The notes under the pieces are model-generated. The model saw only the letters and a program-made list of their open reading frames with translations, searched no databases and was not told the origin of the DNA. From contig CALDPK010000047.1 in assembly GCA_937911855.1 (NCBI GenBank), positions 1 through 6,312 on the forward strand: a DNA stretch of 6,312 nt. Direction: 5' to 3'. Each line of letters opens with the position of its first letter. Position 1 is the stretch's first letter. Origin of the DNA: an uncultured Trueperaceae bacterium (GTDB lineage Bacteria; Deinococcota; Deinococci; Deinococcales; Trueperaceae). Below, one piece after another: positions 4,945 through 6,312 of this stretch. The position numbers were made by a program, and so were the translations under genes.

Positions 4945-6312
4945 GTTCCAGGTTCAGTTCCGGCTGCTCACCGGTCCTGCTGATGCTGAAGACGCTGCTG
5001 ACACCGCGGTCACTGGTTATGCCCCACATCGCGTCGGCAACCCTGAAGGTAGTTTTCTGGTGGCTGATGAGCAGGAACTGTGTGCCGCGGGTGGCCAGGC
5101 GTTCAACGAAGGCGCTGAAACGGCTGATGTTGGCCTCGTCAAGCGGAGCGTCAACCTCGTCCAGCACGGCTATCGGCAGTCCCTGGTTGCCTGCTCCATC
5201 CATGAGTGCGAACAGGAAGGCAAGCGCTCCCATCGTCCGCTCGCCGACCGACAGCAGGTTCAGCTGAGTGGTGCGTTTGCCGGGCGGCTGGAGGCTGATG
5301 GCCAGGCCCGTGGGGCGGCCGTCCTCCCTGACCGTCTCGATCCCGGCGGCCGCTTCGCCTCCGAACAGCTCCCGGGCGTGCAGCACGAACGATTCCCGGA
5401 CCGCTTCGATAGCAGCCTCGTTGCGGCTGGTAACTTCCGCGTCGACTTCCGCCAGGCTGCTGCGCAGCTCGGCGGCCGCTGTCTCGGCGTCCAGCAGATC
5501 CGCGGCGAGCGAGTGGGCGCGCAGGCGCTCCTGTTCGAGCTCCACTGCTGCGCGGTGGTTGATCGGTCCGAGTGACTCCAGCTCCTGGCTGACCTCCTGC
5601 AGGCGCGCCCGCAGGCTGCGTTCGGAGCCTTCCAGGTACTCGAGGCCGGGCGGGAAACGGTCTGCTTCTTCCGCTGCAGCCTGCAGCATCGTCTCGCGGC
5701 GCGCCTGGGTCAGCCTGATCCTGTCCAGCTGCTCCTGTTCGGCAGCCAGTTCGATGCCGGTGTTCTCGAGGCGCTGGCTGGCGGTCCTCAGCTGCTGGCG
5801 CGCTTCCTCAAGACCGTTCTCCAGTCCGGCCAGATCGACTGGCGGGCTGGCTTTGAGTTCGCTCAGCACCCGGTCGCTGGCCAGCAACTGCGCCTCAAGG
5901 TCAGCGCCTTCAGCAGCCAGTACTGCGCTGCGCTGCTTCATGTCCGCAAGCCGGGCGGCATCCTGCTCGAAGCGGCCCCTGGCGGCCTGCCAGCTGCGCA
6001 TGCGCTCCTGCCACAGGTTCAGGTCGGCTCGCGCCGCCTGCTCGGCGGAAGCCGCGCCGGCCAGCTGCTCGTCAAGCTGCTCGAGTGCGCTGGCTGCCAT
6101 CTCGGCCTCGTGCCGGGCTGTTTCGAGCCGGTCAGGGTCGACGGCAGCGGGCAGTTCCAGCCGGGCCAGGTCTTCAAGCTCGCGTTGAAGTTGCTCACTC
6201 AGCGAGCTGAGTTCCGCGCGCAGGTGTTCACGGACCGCTGCTTGTTCGCGCCGCTGCGCCGCCGCTGCCGAAGCCTGCTCCAGGTTCTCCTGGGCGGATT
6301 CCAGCTCGGCGC
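4931..6312 (-). CDS. smc: Chromosome segregation ATPase SMC, C-terminal half (partial, continues past right edge)
   Basis: The frame is open to the right edge, giving about 460 residues; the Met at 6100 is internal, because coiled-coil text continues upstream to 6312 without a stop. From the right edge to about 5570 it is the descending coiled-coil arm. It reaches the SMC-specific junction SLGPINHRAAVELEQERL (about 5525-5575), equivalent to the family's 'LGPVNxxAxEEYxxxxxR'. The C-terminal ATPase lobe follows: FVLHARELFGG, the signature loop LLSVGERTMGALAFLFAL (about 5203-5257), Walker B with D-loop IAVLDEVDAPLDEAN (5129-5173), and the switch segment LLISHQKTTFRVAD (about 5035-5080). SMC dimers with ScpA/ScpB condense and separate chromosomes by loop extrusion. 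The N-terminal lobe, Walker A and hinge lie outside the window. The signature has Val where Gly is usual (LSVGE). The gene is first among the visible operon genes; any promoter is off the window. Confidence 0.92.
   Translation of the reverse strand, partial: AELESAQENLEQASAAAAQRREQAAVREHLRAELSSLSEQLQRELEDLARLELPAAVDPDRLETARHEAEMAASALEQLDEQLAGAASAEQAARADLNLWQERMRSWQAARGRFEQDAARLADMKQRSAVLAAEGADLEAQLLASDRVLSELKASPPVDLAGLENGLEEARQQLRTASQRLENTGIELAAEQEQLDRIRLTQARRETMLQAAAEEADRFPPGLEYLEGSERSLRARLQEVSQELESLGPINHRAAVELEQERLRAHSLAADLLDAETAAAELRSSLAEVDAEVTSRNEAAIEAVRESFVLHARELFGGEAAAGIETVREDGRPTGLAISLQPPGKRTTQLNLLSVGERTMGALAFLFALMDGAGNQGLPIAVLDEVDAPLDEANISRFSAFVERLATRGTQFLLISHQKTTFRVADAMWGITSDRGVSSVFSISRTGEQPELNLEQGIT

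Noticed and set aside
4161..6188. Long plus-strand frames (for example 4161-5267 and 5268-6188) opposite the SIS, oxidoreductase and SMC genes
   Set aside because: They are antisense shadows with Ser/Arg/Ala-rich low-complexity text and no recognisable motif, while the minus strand carries clear family motifs throughout.

Overview
This is a GC-rich bacterial window (by eye clearly above 60% G+C, with strong G/C bias at third codon positions) that is coding almost end to end. A lipoprotein signal with a lipobox, a LysM domain and a chromosomal SMC protein are all present. Lipobox lipoproteins occur in several phyla and none of the genes settles the phylum, so I do not assign one.

Left edge (1 to about 270): a patchwork of short pieces. 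A plus-strand reading frame entering from the left edge looks faintly like the tail of an RND/HlyD-type periplasmic adaptor. A minus-strand frame carries an unmistakable acyltransferase-3 (OafA-type) membrane motif but only a fragment of that gene. From 198 onward a plus-strand gene encodes the C-terminal TPR part of a LuxR/MalT-like or predicted-ATPase (COG3903-type) regulator without its ATPase or DNA-binding parts. Three unrelated gene fragments within about 250 bp suggest recombination debris or a chimeric assembly join.

Middle (1197-3198): a 94-bp gap holds a plausible promoter and a good Shine-Dalgarno, followed by a GTG-started gene for a 635-residue lipoprotein. It consists of a lipid anchor, about 550 residues of Ala/Glu/Leu/Gln-rich coiled coil with no lysine at all, and a C-terminal LysM peptidoglycan-binding domain. 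It looks like a long envelope tether.

Right part (3182-6312, minus strand): a tightly packed operon read right to left. It comprises the C-terminal half of an SMC chromosome-condensation ATPase (it continues past the right edge), a SIS-domain protein joined to it by an ATGA overlap, and an FAD-dependent DAO-family oxidoreductase starting 4 bp after the SIS stop. The oxidoreductase converges with the lipoprotein gene and their ends overlap by 17 bp. The SIS protein has lost residues typical of sugar-phosphate binding and catalysis in its family, and the SMC signature motif reads LSVGE rather than LSGGE.

The most interesting points are the degenerate SIS protein translationally coupled to SMC, the lysine-free coiled-coil LysM tether, and the mosaic left edge. 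I see no RNA genes, CRISPR array, insertion sequence or origin.
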